Source: an uncultured Schlesneria sp. (GTDB lineage: Bacteria > Planctomycetota > Planctomycetia > Planctomycetales > Planctomycetaceae). From it: a stretch of 64,000 nt of DNA. The first letter of the stretch is position 1. Each line of letters starts with the position of its first letter. Of this stretch, positions 52,972-61,760 are shown one piece after another. The position numbers and the translations under genes are program-made. Under the pieces are notes generated by a model. That model was not told where the DNA came from. It worked only from the letters and a program-made list of their open reading frames with translations, and did not search any database. The stretch spans positions 97,551 to 161,550 of the forward strand of contig CAIQIR010000059.1 in NCBI GenBank assembly GCA_903871875.1, given 5' to 3'.

Positions 52972-53943
52972 ATGTCCGAGCATTCGATGATTTCCGTAGA
53001 ACGGGCGGCTGAAGTCCTGCTGCAGGGTGGCCTGGTGGCGCTGCCAACGGAGACGGTTTACGGATTGGGCGCCAATGCCTTGAACCCGGTGGCCGTAGCC
53101 AGGATTTTTGCGGCCAAAGAACGGCCGTTCTTCGATCCGCTGATTGTGCATCTGGCGGACATCGATTGGTGGCCGCGGGTTGCCAGTGAGTTCCCGCCGG
53201 CCGCGCGTCGTCTGGCCGAACGGTTCTGGCCCGGGCCGCTCACGTTGATTTTGCCCAAGGTCGACGGGGTTCCCGATCTTGTGACGTCGGGGTTGCCGAG
53301 TGTGGCCGTTCGCGTTCCCGATCACCCGCTCACACGGCAGGTCTTGCGGCTGGCAAATGTGCCTGTCGCGGCGCCCAGCGCGAATCCTTTCGGACGTCTC
53401 AGCCCGACCACGGCCGAACATGTGCGGCAACAACTGGGTGATCGCGTCGACGCCATTCTGGACGGCGGCCCCTGCCGGGTCGGAGTGGAATCGACCATCC
53501 TGAGGGTGGAGGGAGATCAAGTTACGCAATTGCGGCCCGGCGGCATCCCCTTGGAAGAAATCGAATCATTGGTGGGGCCTGTCGAACATGGTGCAGGTCA
53601 GTTGTCGGAAAAGCCAGCCGCGCCGGGAATGCTGGCCAGCCACTATGCACCGCGAACGCCGCTGGTTGTCGTTCGCGAAATCCCGACCGTTCTTCCCTGG
53701 CGACGGACGGGGTTACTGGTGCTGAGTGTCGACAAAATGCCCCCAGGATTCGCCGCGGTTGAAGTTTTGTCGGGCACTGGCGACCTGGTTGTTGCCGCGG
53801 CGAATTTCTTCCAGGCCCTGCATCGATTGGATGCGGCCGGGTTGGACGGAATCGTGGCGGTACGGTTTCCAGATCAGGGTCTGGGACGAGCATTAAATGA
53901 CCGTTTACAACGCGCCGCTTTTCGCGAAACCGAAGTTGAGTAA
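52972..53943 (+). CDS. Threonylcarbamoyl-AMP synthase (Sua5 type)
   Basis: A 323-residue protein. The Sua5/YciO/YrdC domain covers about residues 7-200, with GGLVALPTETVYGLGANAL, KERPFFDPLIVHL, FWPGPLTLILP and PVAAPSANPFGRLSPTTAEHV. A smaller Sua5 C-terminal domain follows. It makes threonylcarbamoyl-AMP from threonine, bicarbonate and ATP for the t6A base at position 37 of ANN-decoding tRNAs. The partners TsaB, TsaD and TsaE are not in this window. The length matches the long Sua5 form. Confidence 0.93.
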   Translation: MSEHSMISVERAAEVLLQGGLVALPTETVYGLGANALNPVAVARIFAAKERPFFDPLIVHLADIDWWPRVASEFPPAARRLAERFWPGPLTLILPKVDGVPDLVTSGLPSVAVRVPDHPLTRQVLRLANVPVAAPSANPFGRLSPTTAEHVRQQLGDRVDAILDGGPCRVGVESTILRVEGDQVTQLRPGGIPLEEIESLVGPVEHGAGQLSEKPAAPGMLASHYAPRTPLVVVREIPTVLPWRRTGLLVLSVDKMPPGFAAVEVLSGTGDLVVAAANFFQALHRLDAAGLDGIVAVRFPDQGLGRALNDRLQRAAFRETEVE

Positions 53944-54178
53944 TCCCGTTCCGGGACGAAAACCGACGGTCCAGTTTTCAGATCGACACGTCTGAAAAGT
54001 GACGAAAAGCCTTAAGAGATCGACATGATCCCAAGTTCGTTGGCGTGGCGATCCGACGAGTTTTCTACAATCCGACCGAGATTTCGGAGAGACACCTTGT
54101 CCTGTATGGCGGTCGCCCCTATCGTGTGTCATTGGTGCACGGTCGGGCGTGAATGGCCATTCGGCACGGGCGAACGAG

Positions 54179-54505
54179 ATGAAAAACGACTACAAGCCGG
54201 GTGATCCGGTCATCTTTCGCGTGACAAAACAAAGTACCGATCCCGGACCGCGCGCACTTGACGTGCATCCCGCTCAAAGCGGCGAGACCTATTCTTATCA
54301 AGTTGACAAGTTCTGGACGGTCCGTGTGGCGCTGGAAGATATGGTGCAACTGGTAACCCGCCGGGGCAAGCAACGCTCGGTCTCAAAACGCGACATCCGT
54401 CTGCGCCACGCCCGCTGGTGGGAACGATGGCTCTATGCCGATCGTTTTCCCAAACTGTCTCAAATCAATGACATGACGACGACCACCACCTCGTCCACCG
54501 ATTGA
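54179..54505 (+). CDS. Conserved hypothetical small protein
   Basis: ATG 54179 gives 108 residues; an upstream GTG 54149 would add ten. The sequence has a compact basic domain with DPVIFRVTKQSTDPGPRALDVHPAQSG and YQVDKFWTVRVALEDMVQLVTRRGKQ, followed by HARWWERWLYADRFP and a short Thr/Ser tail. I do not recognise a family. It lies between Sua5 and a creatininase-like gene on the same strand. The composition matches neighbouring coding sequences, so it is probably a real gene. Confidence 0.7.
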   Translation: MKNDYKPGDPVIFRVTKQSTDPGPRALDVHPAQSGETYSYQVDKFWTVRVALEDMVQLVTRRGKQRSVSKRDIRLRHARWWERWLYADRFPKLSQINDMTTTTTSSTD

Positions 54506-54655
54506 TTCCCTGTCGCTCGCCAGAGTGCGGATCAACCATTAAAGTCTTGTCGCGCGGCATTCGTGTCTCGACCCCGGTCATTTTTCGCGGATGCGAACGG
54601 GTTGTCGCCGTGCGTTGTGGGGCAGACTGGCGAATTAGCCTGAAAGGGCATGCTC

Positions 54656-55417
54656 ATGAATTTAAGCGATCTCACCTGGCCCGAAGTGGCGGCGCTGTCG
54701 CGCGATCTACCCGTTGTGATCCCTGTCGCCGCGCTCGAACAGCACGGTCGGCACCTGCCGGTATTTACCGACAGCATGTTGCTGGGCGAGGTGGTTCGTC
54801 GGGTCAGCGAAACGATGCACGATCGCGTGCTGTTCACTCCGCTGATGTGGTTGGGCAATTCCCATCACCACATGGATTTCCCCGGCACGATGTCTGCCAG
54901 CCCACGCGTCTATCTCGATCTGCTGAATGATCTGATCGAAAATATGCTGATGCATGGCTTTCGTCGCATCGTGCTGCTGAACGGCCACGGCGGAAATTCC
55001 ACTCCCGGGAAGCAGGCGATCTTCGAAGTTCGGCAACGACATCGCGATCGGCACGATCTATTGCTGCTGTTCGCCACGTATTGGGAGCATGGTCAACCGA
55101 ACCAAACACGGACGGATCTTGTCCAACAGCAAATGGGACATGCCTGCGAATGGGAAACGTCGATGATTTTGCGGATCGCCCCGAAATTGGTGAAAGAGAT
55201 CCGGCAGATCGATGCGGTCGAACCGGGGACGGCCTTTGATCCGGCCAATCGAGCGTGGACCACGAAAGATCGCAGTGTTCCCGGCCATATCGGTCAACCA
55301 CGCGAGGCCTCGGTCGAAAAGGGAGAAGTTTTGTTTCAATCATTTTCGGGCGGCGTAGTTCGGTTGCTGGACGAGGTCATCGCGTGGGACGGCAAAAGTT
55401 GGAATAAGCCACAGTAA
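54656..55417 (+). CDS. Creatininase family protein
   Basis: ATG 54656 has AAGGG seven bases upstream and gives 253 residues; ATG 54650 is too close to that site. The motifs VIPVAALEQHGRHLPVFTDS and NGHGGNSTPGKQAI are those of the creatininase superfamily, with metal ligands in HGRHLP, HLP and the final NGHGGN. This group hydrolyses small amides or lactam rings, as in creatinine amidohydrolase or the mycofactocin protein MftE. No mycofactocin genes are nearby, so the substrate is unknown. Confidence 0.9.
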   Translation: MNLSDLTWPEVAALSRDLPVVIPVAALEQHGRHLPVFTDSMLLGEVVRRVSETMHDRVLFTPLMWLGNSHHHMDFPGTMSASPRVYLDLLNDLIENMLMHGFRRIVLLNGHGGNSTPGKQAIFEVRQRHRDRHDLLLLFATYWEHGQPNQTRTDLVQQQMGHACEWETSMILRIAPKLVKEIRQIDAVEPGTAFDPANRAWTTKDRSVPGHIGQPREASVEKGEVLFQSFSGGVVRLLDEVIAWDGKSWNKPQ

Positions 55418-55565
55418 TGTTTCCCTGGCCACAATCGGCAAATTAGTGTCGGACGTCGTTCCTGAGAAAGACGCCGGATCAACGGTGATGCGCGGCCAGG
55501 CGACGAATACGGATGTTCGAATCCCGCTTCCCCGGCGGCTGCAAGTAAAATCGGCCTGGTGAGAA

Positions 55566-56456
55566 ATGCCTTACTTTTGGTTCGTGGTGATCTGCCTGAT
55601 CTGGGGCAGCAGTTTCATGCTGATGAAGCGCGCCATGGAATGTCTTTCGCCGATCGGCGTTGGAGCCGGCCGTGCGATCGGTGGCACTCTGGTGCTGGCG
55701 ATTCTGTTTGTGATTTTGAAGCAACGACGAACGGTGCTGCGGCGCGATCTGGTGCCGTTGCTGGCCGTGGTCGTGCTGGGATTTGTCTGGCCCCATTCGC
55801 TGCAACCCGAACTGGTAGCCAAGCACGGCGGTGCCTTTGTCGGGATGACGGTCGGATTCACGCCCCTGCTGACGATTCTCGTCTCGATTCCCATCCTGGG
55901 GATCTGGCCGACCTACCGGCAGACCGTCGGTGTCGTTGGTGCGCTCGCTTGCATGGTTCTGCTGTTGCTGGATTTGGGGCGTCATTCCATTCCGTTGATC
56001 GACATCCTGCTGGCCTTCAGTGTGCCCTTCAGTTACTCGATTGCCAACGGCATCATTCGTCGCTCGTTGAAGCATCTTCCACCGCTGGAATTGACGTTAT
56101 TGTGCCTGGCGGCGGCCGGCGCGGTGCTGCTTCCGCTGTCGCTGGTGATCGGCAATCATCGTCCGGCCAACATCGATCAGCTGGGGACTGCGCTGCTGTC
56201 TCTGGCGGTGCTGGGAGTCGTGGGGACGGGCATTGCGACGTTCCTGTTCAACCGGCTGGTTCAAGACCAGGGACCGTTGTTTGCGGCGATGACGACGAAT
56301 CTGGTCCCGATTGGGGCCGTCCTGTGGGGCCGCGCCGACGGCGAGCAGATCAGTCTGGCCCAGGTGGTGGCGCTCGTGGGCATTCTCGCCATGGTGACCT
56401 ATGTTCAATTCGGGGCGGCGAAACCGGTGGAGATGGAGCTGGTTCCCGGCGAATAG
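55566..56456 (+). CDS. EamA/DMT family transporter
   Basis: A 296-residue membrane protein with about ten helices. It begins with FWFVVICLIWGSSFMLMKRA, the typical first helix of EamA transporters, with WGSSF in the conserved position. Two homologous halves of five helices are visible; the second contains SYSIANGIIRRSL and later AMTTNLVPIGAVLWG. DMT exporters move metabolites or amino acids; the specificity is not readable from sequence. It stands between the creatininase-like gene and a small membrane protein. Confidence 0.93.
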   Translation: MPYFWFVVICLIWGSSFMLMKRAMECLSPIGVGAGRAIGGTLVLAILFVILKQRRTVLRRDLVPLLAVVVLGFVWPHSLQPELVAKHGGAFVGMTVGFTPLLTILVSIPILGIWPTYRQTVGVVGALACMVLLLLDLGRHSIPLIDILLAFSVPFSYSIANGIIRRSLKHLPPLELTLLCLAAAGAVLLPLSLVIGNHRPANIDQLGTALLSLAVLGVVGTGIATFLFNRLVQDQGPLFAAMTTNLVPIGAVLWGRADGEQISLAQVVALVGILAMVTYVQFGAAKPVEMELVPGE

Positions 56457-56529
56457 TGTCGCTGTTTACCGCCGGGAAATGAGCGCCGGGCGGTTGATGT
56501 AATCCTTTAAGTTACCTTACGTCGCAAAA

Positions 56530-56550
56530 TCTGCGGCAACTGTCCGCAGA
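56530..56550 (+). terminator. Weak hairpin after the transporter gene
   Basis: TCTGCGG and CCGCAGA form a 7-bp stem with a seven-base loop. No T tract follows. It may be a leader hairpin rather than a terminator. Confidence 0.3.
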
Positions 56551-56740
56551 ATGGGAAGGGAATGGCATTTTCCCTCAAGCGGCACACCTCAAACGACTCA
56601 AGTCGGTTCTGGCGTCGGACGATAGAAGCACAGAGCGATCCTGTCATGGTTCGTCGGTATTCGTTTGGATCGAACGAGAATCGGTGAAAATGGCCGTTGG
56701 TCTCCCGCGGAATCCCCAATTGCGAGAACAAGGAACTCCG

Positions 56741-57259
56741 ATGAGAGAGCCCCATGAGGCGACGATTCCGATTCGTCTGGCGCAATCCGACGTGGTGGAT
56801 CACAAGCCGGAGCCGCTGCCCAAGAAGAAGTTGGGGTGGAAGATGCGTCGCACATCGATCATCGTCATTTGCAGTGTTTTGACCTTCGCCGTCGGTTGGG
56901 GTGGCTGGACCTATTTCGGCTCGCCGACCAAAGTCGAAGATGATGACTTCATCACCGACGTGGATGGATTCAACTCGGCCCCGCCCGTTTTAGGGGCTCC
57001 TGCGGGCAAGGTGGCCGCTGGCCCCAGTTTGGGCAGCCCAGGGGCTCATGCTTCATTAAGCGAGACAGGGGCGTTGCTGCCGGCCCCCCCGATGGAGAGC
57101 CTGGCGTCGGCCCCCAGCCCGGCGATGAAATCGATGTCGATCGATGGACCGATCCGTTCCGCCGAAGTCTGGTTAACCGGAACGATCGAAGATGCGGAAA
57201 CAATGGAATTGCCACAACGGATCTCGGGTGGCGCACCGGAATCGTCGATTGTGCGATGA
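56741..57259 (+). CDS. Single-pass membrane protein with Pro/Ala/Ser-rich tail
   Basis: ATG 56741 follows an AAGGA site and gives 172 residues. A basic cytoplasmic segment (KKKLGWKMRR) precedes one membrane helix at about residues 38-59 (TSIIVICSVLTFAVGWGGW), followed by an acidic turn and a low-complexity Pro/Ala/Ser-rich region with several GAPAGK or PAPPMES units. No family is recognised. It is 68 bases upstream of an ExeA-like ATPase, and the two may act together in a membrane-associated secretion or pilus assembly, as ExeA and ExeB do. This is inference. Confidence 0.72.
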   Translation: MREPHEATIPIRLAQSDVVDHKPEPLPKKKLGWKMRRTSIIVICSVLTFAVGWGGWTYFGSPTKVEDDDFITDVDGFNSAPPVLGAPAGKVAAGPSLGSPGAHASLSETGALLPAPPMESLASAPSPAMKSMSIDGPIRSAEVWLTGTIEDAETMELPQRISGGAPESSIVR

Positions 57260-57327
57260 TGGGCGGAAATCGCCCCGTCGTGCCCATGCAGATCGCCGCG
57301 AAGAATTGACTCGACAGGGATGTTGAA

Positions 57328-58152
57328 ATGTACGAACGCTATTGGAAATTCGAACGAGCCCCATTTGATCAAGACCGCCGTCCCGAGGCCTTCTTTCAAA
57401 GCCGATTGCATGGCGAATCGCTCGTCAAACTGAAGTATCTGATCGAGCACGAAAAGGGTGCCGCAGCCCTGGTGGGTGCCAGCGGGACCGGTAAGACGCA
57501 TGTCCTCGAAATGGTCCGTCAGGCGTCATCGCGTGGGCCTGTTGTGCATCTGGTCTATCCACAACTGTCACCCCATGAACTGGTGGCCTTCATCACTCAT
57601 TCGCTGGGCGAGGCACTTCCCGAATCCAGTGCGACGATTCCGGGATTGGATGTACTGCTTCAGATGTTTGAAGCGCGATTGATCGAATTGACGCGGACGG
57701 GGCGTTCCCCCGTGATCATGCTGGACGACGCGCATCTGATCGAAGATCGTCGGGTCTTTCAGACGCTGCATCAATTGATGAACTTCCAAAGACCCGGCCG
57801 ATCAAACTTCGCGCTGATCCTTTCCGGTCAACCGGAACTGGTCGGCACATTGCAGCGGATCGATCAAATGTCAGATCGAATCGCCTTTTATTGTTTGCTG
57901 CAATCGCTGACGAACGCGGAATCGGACGAGTACATTCGTTACCGTTTGAAAGCCGCTGGTCGTCGCGAGCCGATATTTGATGACTCGGCCTTGAAAGCCA
58001 TTTTTGAACTGTCCGCGGGGATTCCGCGACGAATCAATCGGCTGTGCGACTTTGCGTTGCTGGTGGGCTATGCCAATCAACTCACGTGCGTCTCCGCAGA
58101 TCAGATTGAAGGAGTTCACGCCGAGATTACTCGTTCGCTGTCCGCCGCGTGA
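57328..58152 (+). CDS. ExeA-like AAA ATPase
   Basis: A 274-residue AAA ATPase of the ExeA/GspA family. The start MYERYWKFERAPFDQ matches ExeA (which begins MYxxxFGLxxxPF). The Walker A motif is GASGTGKT, the Walker B motif is VIMLDDAH, and a sensor region is in LILSGQPELVGTL. The C-terminal lid is present (SAGIPRRINRLCDFALLVGYA). ExeA inserts the type II secretin in some bacteria; related ATPases also appear in IS21-like transposition. No transposase is near, and a single-pass membrane protein precedes it, so an envelope function is more likely. Confidence 0.93.
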   Translation: MYERYWKFERAPFDQDRRPEAFFQSRLHGESLVKLKYLIEHEKGAAALVGASGTGKTHVLEMVRQASSRGPVVHLVYPQLSPHELVAFITHSLGEALPESSATIPGLDVLLQMFEARLIELTRTGRSPVIMLDDAHLIEDRRVFQTLHQLMNFQRPGRSNFALILSGQPELVGTLQRIDQMSDRIAFYCLLQSLTNAESDEYIRYRLKAAGRREPIFDDSALKAIFELSAGIPRRINRLCDFALLVGYANQLTCVSADQIEGVHAEITRSLSAA

Positions 58153-58257
58153 TCATGATCACATTCGATCGCGCCCGAATCGGACACGGATCAAGTACAA
58201 TCGTGATCCGGTGAACTTTTGACGGCCGTGCGTGTCCGACAGAATTTGCGGATCATC

Positions 58258-58701
58258 ATGTTTCCAGACGCTTCCGAGATGCTGGATGTCTCGCCGCGAA
58301 TTCGTGTCTCTTGTCGCGAGTTTTCGTGGTCGGCTGCGCGCAGTTCAGGACCCGGCGGCCAAAACGTCAACAAGGTCAATTCCAAGGTCATTCTCCGTTG
58401 GAGTGTCGTCCAGTCCGCATCGTTGCCGGATGATGTGCGAGCCCGATTTGTGGCGACCTATCCGCGACGAATCACAATCGAAGGCGATTTGATTCTCAGC
58501 AGCGAACGCTATCGAGATCAATTGAAGAACGTCACTGATTGTCTCGATAAACTGCGCGAGCTGTTGCTGGCGGTGGCGATCGCACCCAAAGCTCGCCGTG
58601 CGGTCAAACCCACCAAAGCGTCCAAACGACGACGCCTGGCGAACAAGCGGGAACGAACCGAGACCAAAGCCCGTCGCCGTCCGCCTCGCCTGGACGATTG
58701 A
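58258..58701 (+). CDS. arfB: ArfB-like peptidyl-tRNA hydrolase (class I release factor domain)
   Basis: ATG 58258 is preferred to the upstream TTG 58219, giving 147 residues. The class I release-factor catalytic loop SSGPGGQNVNKVNSKV carries the GGQ motif, and the basic tail (KRRRLANKRERTETKARRR) would enter the mRNA channel. This is the architecture of ArfB/YaeJ and human ICT1, which free ribosomes stalled on non-stop mRNA. The length is usual for ArfB. It follows the ATPase by 105 bases and converges with the cysteine-cluster gene. Confidence 0.92.
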   Translation: MFPDASEMLDVSPRIRVSCREFSWSAARSSGPGGQNVNKVNSKVILRWSVVQSASLPDDVRARFVATYPRRITIEGDLILSSERYRDQLKNVTDCLDKLRELLLAVAIAPKARRAVKPTKASKRRRLANKRERTETKARRRPPRLDD

Positions 58702-58723
58702 GTCGTTCGTTGCGAGCCGTGTG

Positions 58724-59104
58724 CTAAGCGGGCGCGTCAGGCGACGTGAGATCGGAGAGAGCGAGAGCCTGGGTCTCCGCACCTTCGCGGCGACGCTGCA
58801 GGCATGCGCGACCCCCGAGTTCGTAGTCACGACAAACCTGTGGCCGAAACTCGTAGTGGCGACAGGCTCGTGCTTGAGTGTCGAACCACAAACATCGCTC
58901 TTGTGATTCTTGTCCGCGAGTCAGCCCTGCAAAATGAGCGTCGATTTCTTCGGCCAGTTCTTTGGGTAGTTGCGCGGGACGGAAGGGATGCGGTTCTGGT
59001 AAACCGGGCCGCGCTGCGTACAGCAGCACGGGAGAGCCGATTCCTTCACAGCAAAGGCCGCAGCCGTCGCACGATTCGGGTGGTAACACGGCGAGCGATA
59101 TCAT
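58724..59104 (-). CDS. YkgJ family cysteine-cluster protein
   Basis: The frame is open from 59152 but ATG 59104 is the likely start, giving 126 residues. The N-terminal SCDGCGLCCEG and C-terminal CRHYEFRPQVCRDYE motifs match the YkgJ/CxxCxxCC family (DUF, zinc- or iron-sulphur-cluster binding). The function is unknown; related proteins are fused to or near Fe-S or radical-SAM proteins. The gene is divergent from the following small gene and overlaps no other. Confidence 0.88.
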   Translation of the reverse strand: MISLAVLPPESCDGCGLCCEGIGSPVLLYAARPGLPEPHPFRPAQLPKELAEEIDAHFAGLTRGQESQERCLWFDTQARACRHYEFRPQVCRDYELGGRACLQRRREGAETQALALSDLTSPDAPA

Positions 59105-59387
59105 GGCTTTCTCTGGCGGTCTGCCTCGGTCGTTGTGGATGCCGATCGTCAATTGATGTCGCGATGGAATGGGGATTCAACGAAGAGCATCGCGACATTG
59201 CTTCCTATTTCCGTCGGTCAACCTATCCTACCGAGATGTCTGCAGAAGTCGCGTCGTGGTCAGGTTTGACCGTGGCATCTGGTCGTTCCGGAAGAATAAC
59301 TTCTCGACAGTCGCTTGACCTAAGATGTCCGCCATTGAATAATCCGCCCACGGATGGAGCCGTGACGATTGGCATGGAGGCCGTTGT

Positions 59388-59657
59388 ATGCAACAGGCAG
59401 ATTTGCAAGAAGTCGGTTATCGCTGGACAAGACCAACTTGGGAGCGAGCCGGAGATCGGACTTGGGTGTTGATCGTGCCAAGTCCATTTGCAGGAATGGA
59501 CGAAGGGGGCGGAACAACAGATCCGCGCTTCGACCAGTCTCAACGAATGTACGAAGTGTTCGAGTTCGACGGAACCTGGTTCGACCAGCTTCACGAATTG
59601 CAAATCGAGCGAATTCTCGTCAGCCCTCAGTGGCGTCGAGCTTTGCGAATGCCTTGA
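59388..59657 (+). CDS. Small conserved hypothetical protein
   Basis: An 89-residue protein with GGAGG at a seven-base spacing before ATG 59388, which strongly supports translation. It contains WERAGDRTWVLIVPSPF and RMYEVFEFDGTWFDQLHE. No family is recognised. It ends 128 bases before the sulfatase-like gene on the same strand, and may be co-transcribed with it. Confidence 0.65.
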   Translation: MQQADLQEVGYRWTRPTWERAGDRTWVLIVPSPFAGMDEGGGTTDPRFDQSQRMYEVFEFDGTWFDQLHELQIERILVSPQWRRALRMP

Positions 59658-59784
59658 TTCGATAGATCCCCAGTGGCCCGTTCCGAGTGAACGGGCTGCT
59701 GGTGTGTTCATCGGTGCAAGGGGTTTGTTCTCGCTTCGACTGCAGCGACCGTTTCTCGGAGCCGTAGATTACGGACTGATCTCG

Positions 59785-60972
59785 ATGCAGGCCGTTATTC
59801 TTTCCTTCGATTCGCTGGCCGCCAATTCGCTGGGTTGTTACGGCAACGTCTGGATCGAGACGCCCCATTGGGATCGTCTGGCCACGGCGGGTGTCGTCTT
59901 CGATCGGCATTTTGCGGATACCGTCGGCCCCCATTCAGGAATGGCCTGGGCGAACGGACAACACGCATTAACGCCCGCGAATCCGAGCACGCCAACGTCG
60001 GTGGGTCATGGCCTGCGCTCAAGTGGTGTCGCCACCAAGCTGATTGTCGCGGGCGAGCTTCAAACCTGGCAGCGTCACGCGGAATTCGACGAAATCCGCA
60101 CGGTCGAAGGAAAAAACGAACCGGGTGCCAAGCCGGACGAAGTGCCGGTTGCGAAGTTGGTGCAGGCCGGCTTGTCGGCCTGGAATGAAGATTCGTTTGC
60201 GAAAGTTCCTCGACTCTTGTGGTTGCACGCACCACCACCCGGTCATCCCCCGGAAGGATTTGATTCGCTGTATTTCGAAGATTTTGAAGAACGCGGCCAA
60301 CAGATCTCGGAATTGTCTGATGAGGCGCGGGCCGAGCACCCGGCGGTTTATGCAGGCAGTGTTTCGCTGCTCGATCACTGGCTGGGCGAGCTGTTGGCGG
60401 GGATCGAAGCCGTGGGCAGCGATCAGCCGACGTTGATCATTGTGATGGCCGCGAAGGGTTATTTGTGGCATCCGACCACCGGTTCGGCGAAGTCCGATCT
60501 GCAAAACCCGCGACTGTCGCTTAGCGATCAATGCATCCGCGCGCCATTGGTGCTGAAAATCGACCGTGATGATCGGTATCGGGATTTCAGTTGTCTGCGG
60601 ACAAACCGTCTGGTCCAAACCTGTGACCTGGTCCCCACGCTGCTTGACTGGTTTGGTGTCGCGCCTATCATTCCTCAGCCGTTGCTCGCTGGCCAAAGTT
60701 GGCTGCGGGAACTGACGGAAGAGGTGGCCCCTCGTTCACGGCTGCAAATCGTTGACGAGGGTTGTCTTGACGCGGTGCGTACCGCGGATTGGCTTTGTGT
60801 GCGAGATCGTTTCCTGGAATCGGTGCCTGATCTGTCGACGTCGAATCCGGCGTCTCGGGTTTCACTGTTTGTGAAGCCGGAAGATATCTGGGACGTCAAC
60901 GATGTCGCCTCTCAGCAGCCCGAAGTCATCAGCGAATTGCTGGAACACGAGACATCGGAAAACCGCAGTTGA
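59785..60972 (+). CDS. Sulfatase-fold (alkaline phosphatase superfamily) protein lacking the nucleophile motif
   Basis: The long frame opens at 59488, but ATG 59785 (MQAVILSFDSLAANSLGCYG) is the recognisable start, giving 395 residues. LSFDSLAANSLGCYGN followed by TPHWDRLATAGVVFDRHFA is the hallmark opening of sulfatases and related phosphotransferases. The CxPSR (or SxPSR) nucleophile expected about 15 residues later is missing; the chain reads VGPHSGMAWANG. A later TLIIVMAAKGYLWHP replaces the usual D(N)G metal-binding block. It may be an inactive binding protein or an enzyme with another nucleophile. No signal peptide is visible. Confidence 0.82.
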   Translation: MQAVILSFDSLAANSLGCYGNVWIETPHWDRLATAGVVFDRHFADTVGPHSGMAWANGQHALTPANPSTPTSVGHGLRSSGVATKLIVAGELQTWQRHAEFDEIRTVEGKNEPGAKPDEVPVAKLVQAGLSAWNEDSFAKVPRLLWLHAPPPGHPPEGFDSLYFEDFEERGQQISELSDEARAEHPAVYAGSVSLLDHWLGELLAGIEAVGSDQPTLIIVMAAKGYLWHPTTGSAKSDLQNPRLSLSDQCIRAPLVLKIDRDDRYRDFSCLRTNRLVQTCDLVPTLLDWFGVAPIIPQPLLAGQSWLRELTEEVAPRSRLQIVDEGCLDAVRTADWLCVRDRFLESVPDLSTSNPASRVSLFVKPEDIWDVNDVASQQPEVISELLEHETSENRS

Positions 60973-61059
60973 AGCTTCGCGTTTCCGAATGTACGCTAAT
61001 GGACCCGTTTGGCACCGAATAATACCGTTGGTGCAAACGCGATCATTTGGAGTTTTGCG

Positions 61060-61701
61060 ATGTTGAAGAACCGCGCATATTTCGGGTGGCAAGCATTGGC
61101 AGTTCTGGTGGCGTTAGGGGTGTTGGGCATCGCCTATTCTCGAGCCACAGGTACACCTCCCAAGGAGGATTCTGAGAAGCCTCCGGCGAAAGACGTTCAA
61201 GCCGACAAGGAACAGGACATGCCCGACAAACCGAAGGACGACAAGTCTGACGACGCGACCAAGAAAGACGAGAAGGCCGATACCTCCGCCAGTTCAAAGC
61301 CCAAGCCTCTGCATCGCAAATACAATCCGCTGACGCTCGACGAAGAATATGTGATCCTGCACAAAGGGACCGAGCGGGCCTTCACCGGCGAATACACCGA
61401 TCTGAAAGATCCAGGAACCTTTGTCTGTCGTCGCTGCAATTCCCCGCTCTATCTGTCGAAACACAAGTTCCAAAGCCATTGTGGCTGGCCCAGTTTCGAT
61501 GACGAAATCAAGGGGGCGGTCAAACGCGTGCCTGATGCCGACGGCTCGCGAATTGAAATCGTCTGTAAGCACTGCGGTGGGCACTTGGGTCATGTCTTTA
61601 TCGGAGAACAGCTCACCGAGAAGAATACACGCCACTGCGTGAATTCGGTCTCCATGAAGTTCTATCCCGAAGGAAAGACACTTCCGGCCGTCGTGAAATG
61701 A
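61060..61701 (+). CDS. msrB: Membrane-anchored methionine-R-sulfoxide reductase
   Basis: ATG 61060 with GGAG upstream gives 213 residues; 51 bases earlier another start is possible. A membrane anchor at about 8-25 (FGWQALAVLVALGVLGIAY) is followed by a Lys/Asp/Glu-rich linker (about 35-80), then the MsrB domain. Zinc ligands are in CRRC (123, 126) and CKHC (169, 172). The catalytic cysteine is in TRHCVNSVSMKF (Cys193). MsrB reduces the R-epimer of methionine sulfoxide in proteins; an extracytoplasmic, membrane-tethered form would repair envelope proteins. Electron donors are not in the window. Confidence 0.93.
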   Translation: MLKNRAYFGWQALAVLVALGVLGIAYSRATGTPPKEDSEKPPAKDVQADKEQDMPDKPKDDKSDDATKKDEKADTSASSKPKPLHRKYNPLTLDEEYVILHKGTERAFTGEYTDLKDPGTFVCRRCNSPLYLSKHKFQSHCGWPSFDDEIKGAVKRVPDADGSRIEIVCKHCGGHLGHVFIGEQLTEKNTRHCVNSVSMKFYPEGKTLPAVVK

Positions 61702-61760
61702 TCCGGGTGAAATGAACTGAGCGAGCACCGCGGGCGACAATCAAGTGACCCGAGTCGCTG

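Noticed and set aside
59488..59784. N-terminal extension of the sulfatase-fold gene
   Set aside because: It overlaps the small gene at 59388 in another frame, and homology-like sequence begins only at ATG 59785.
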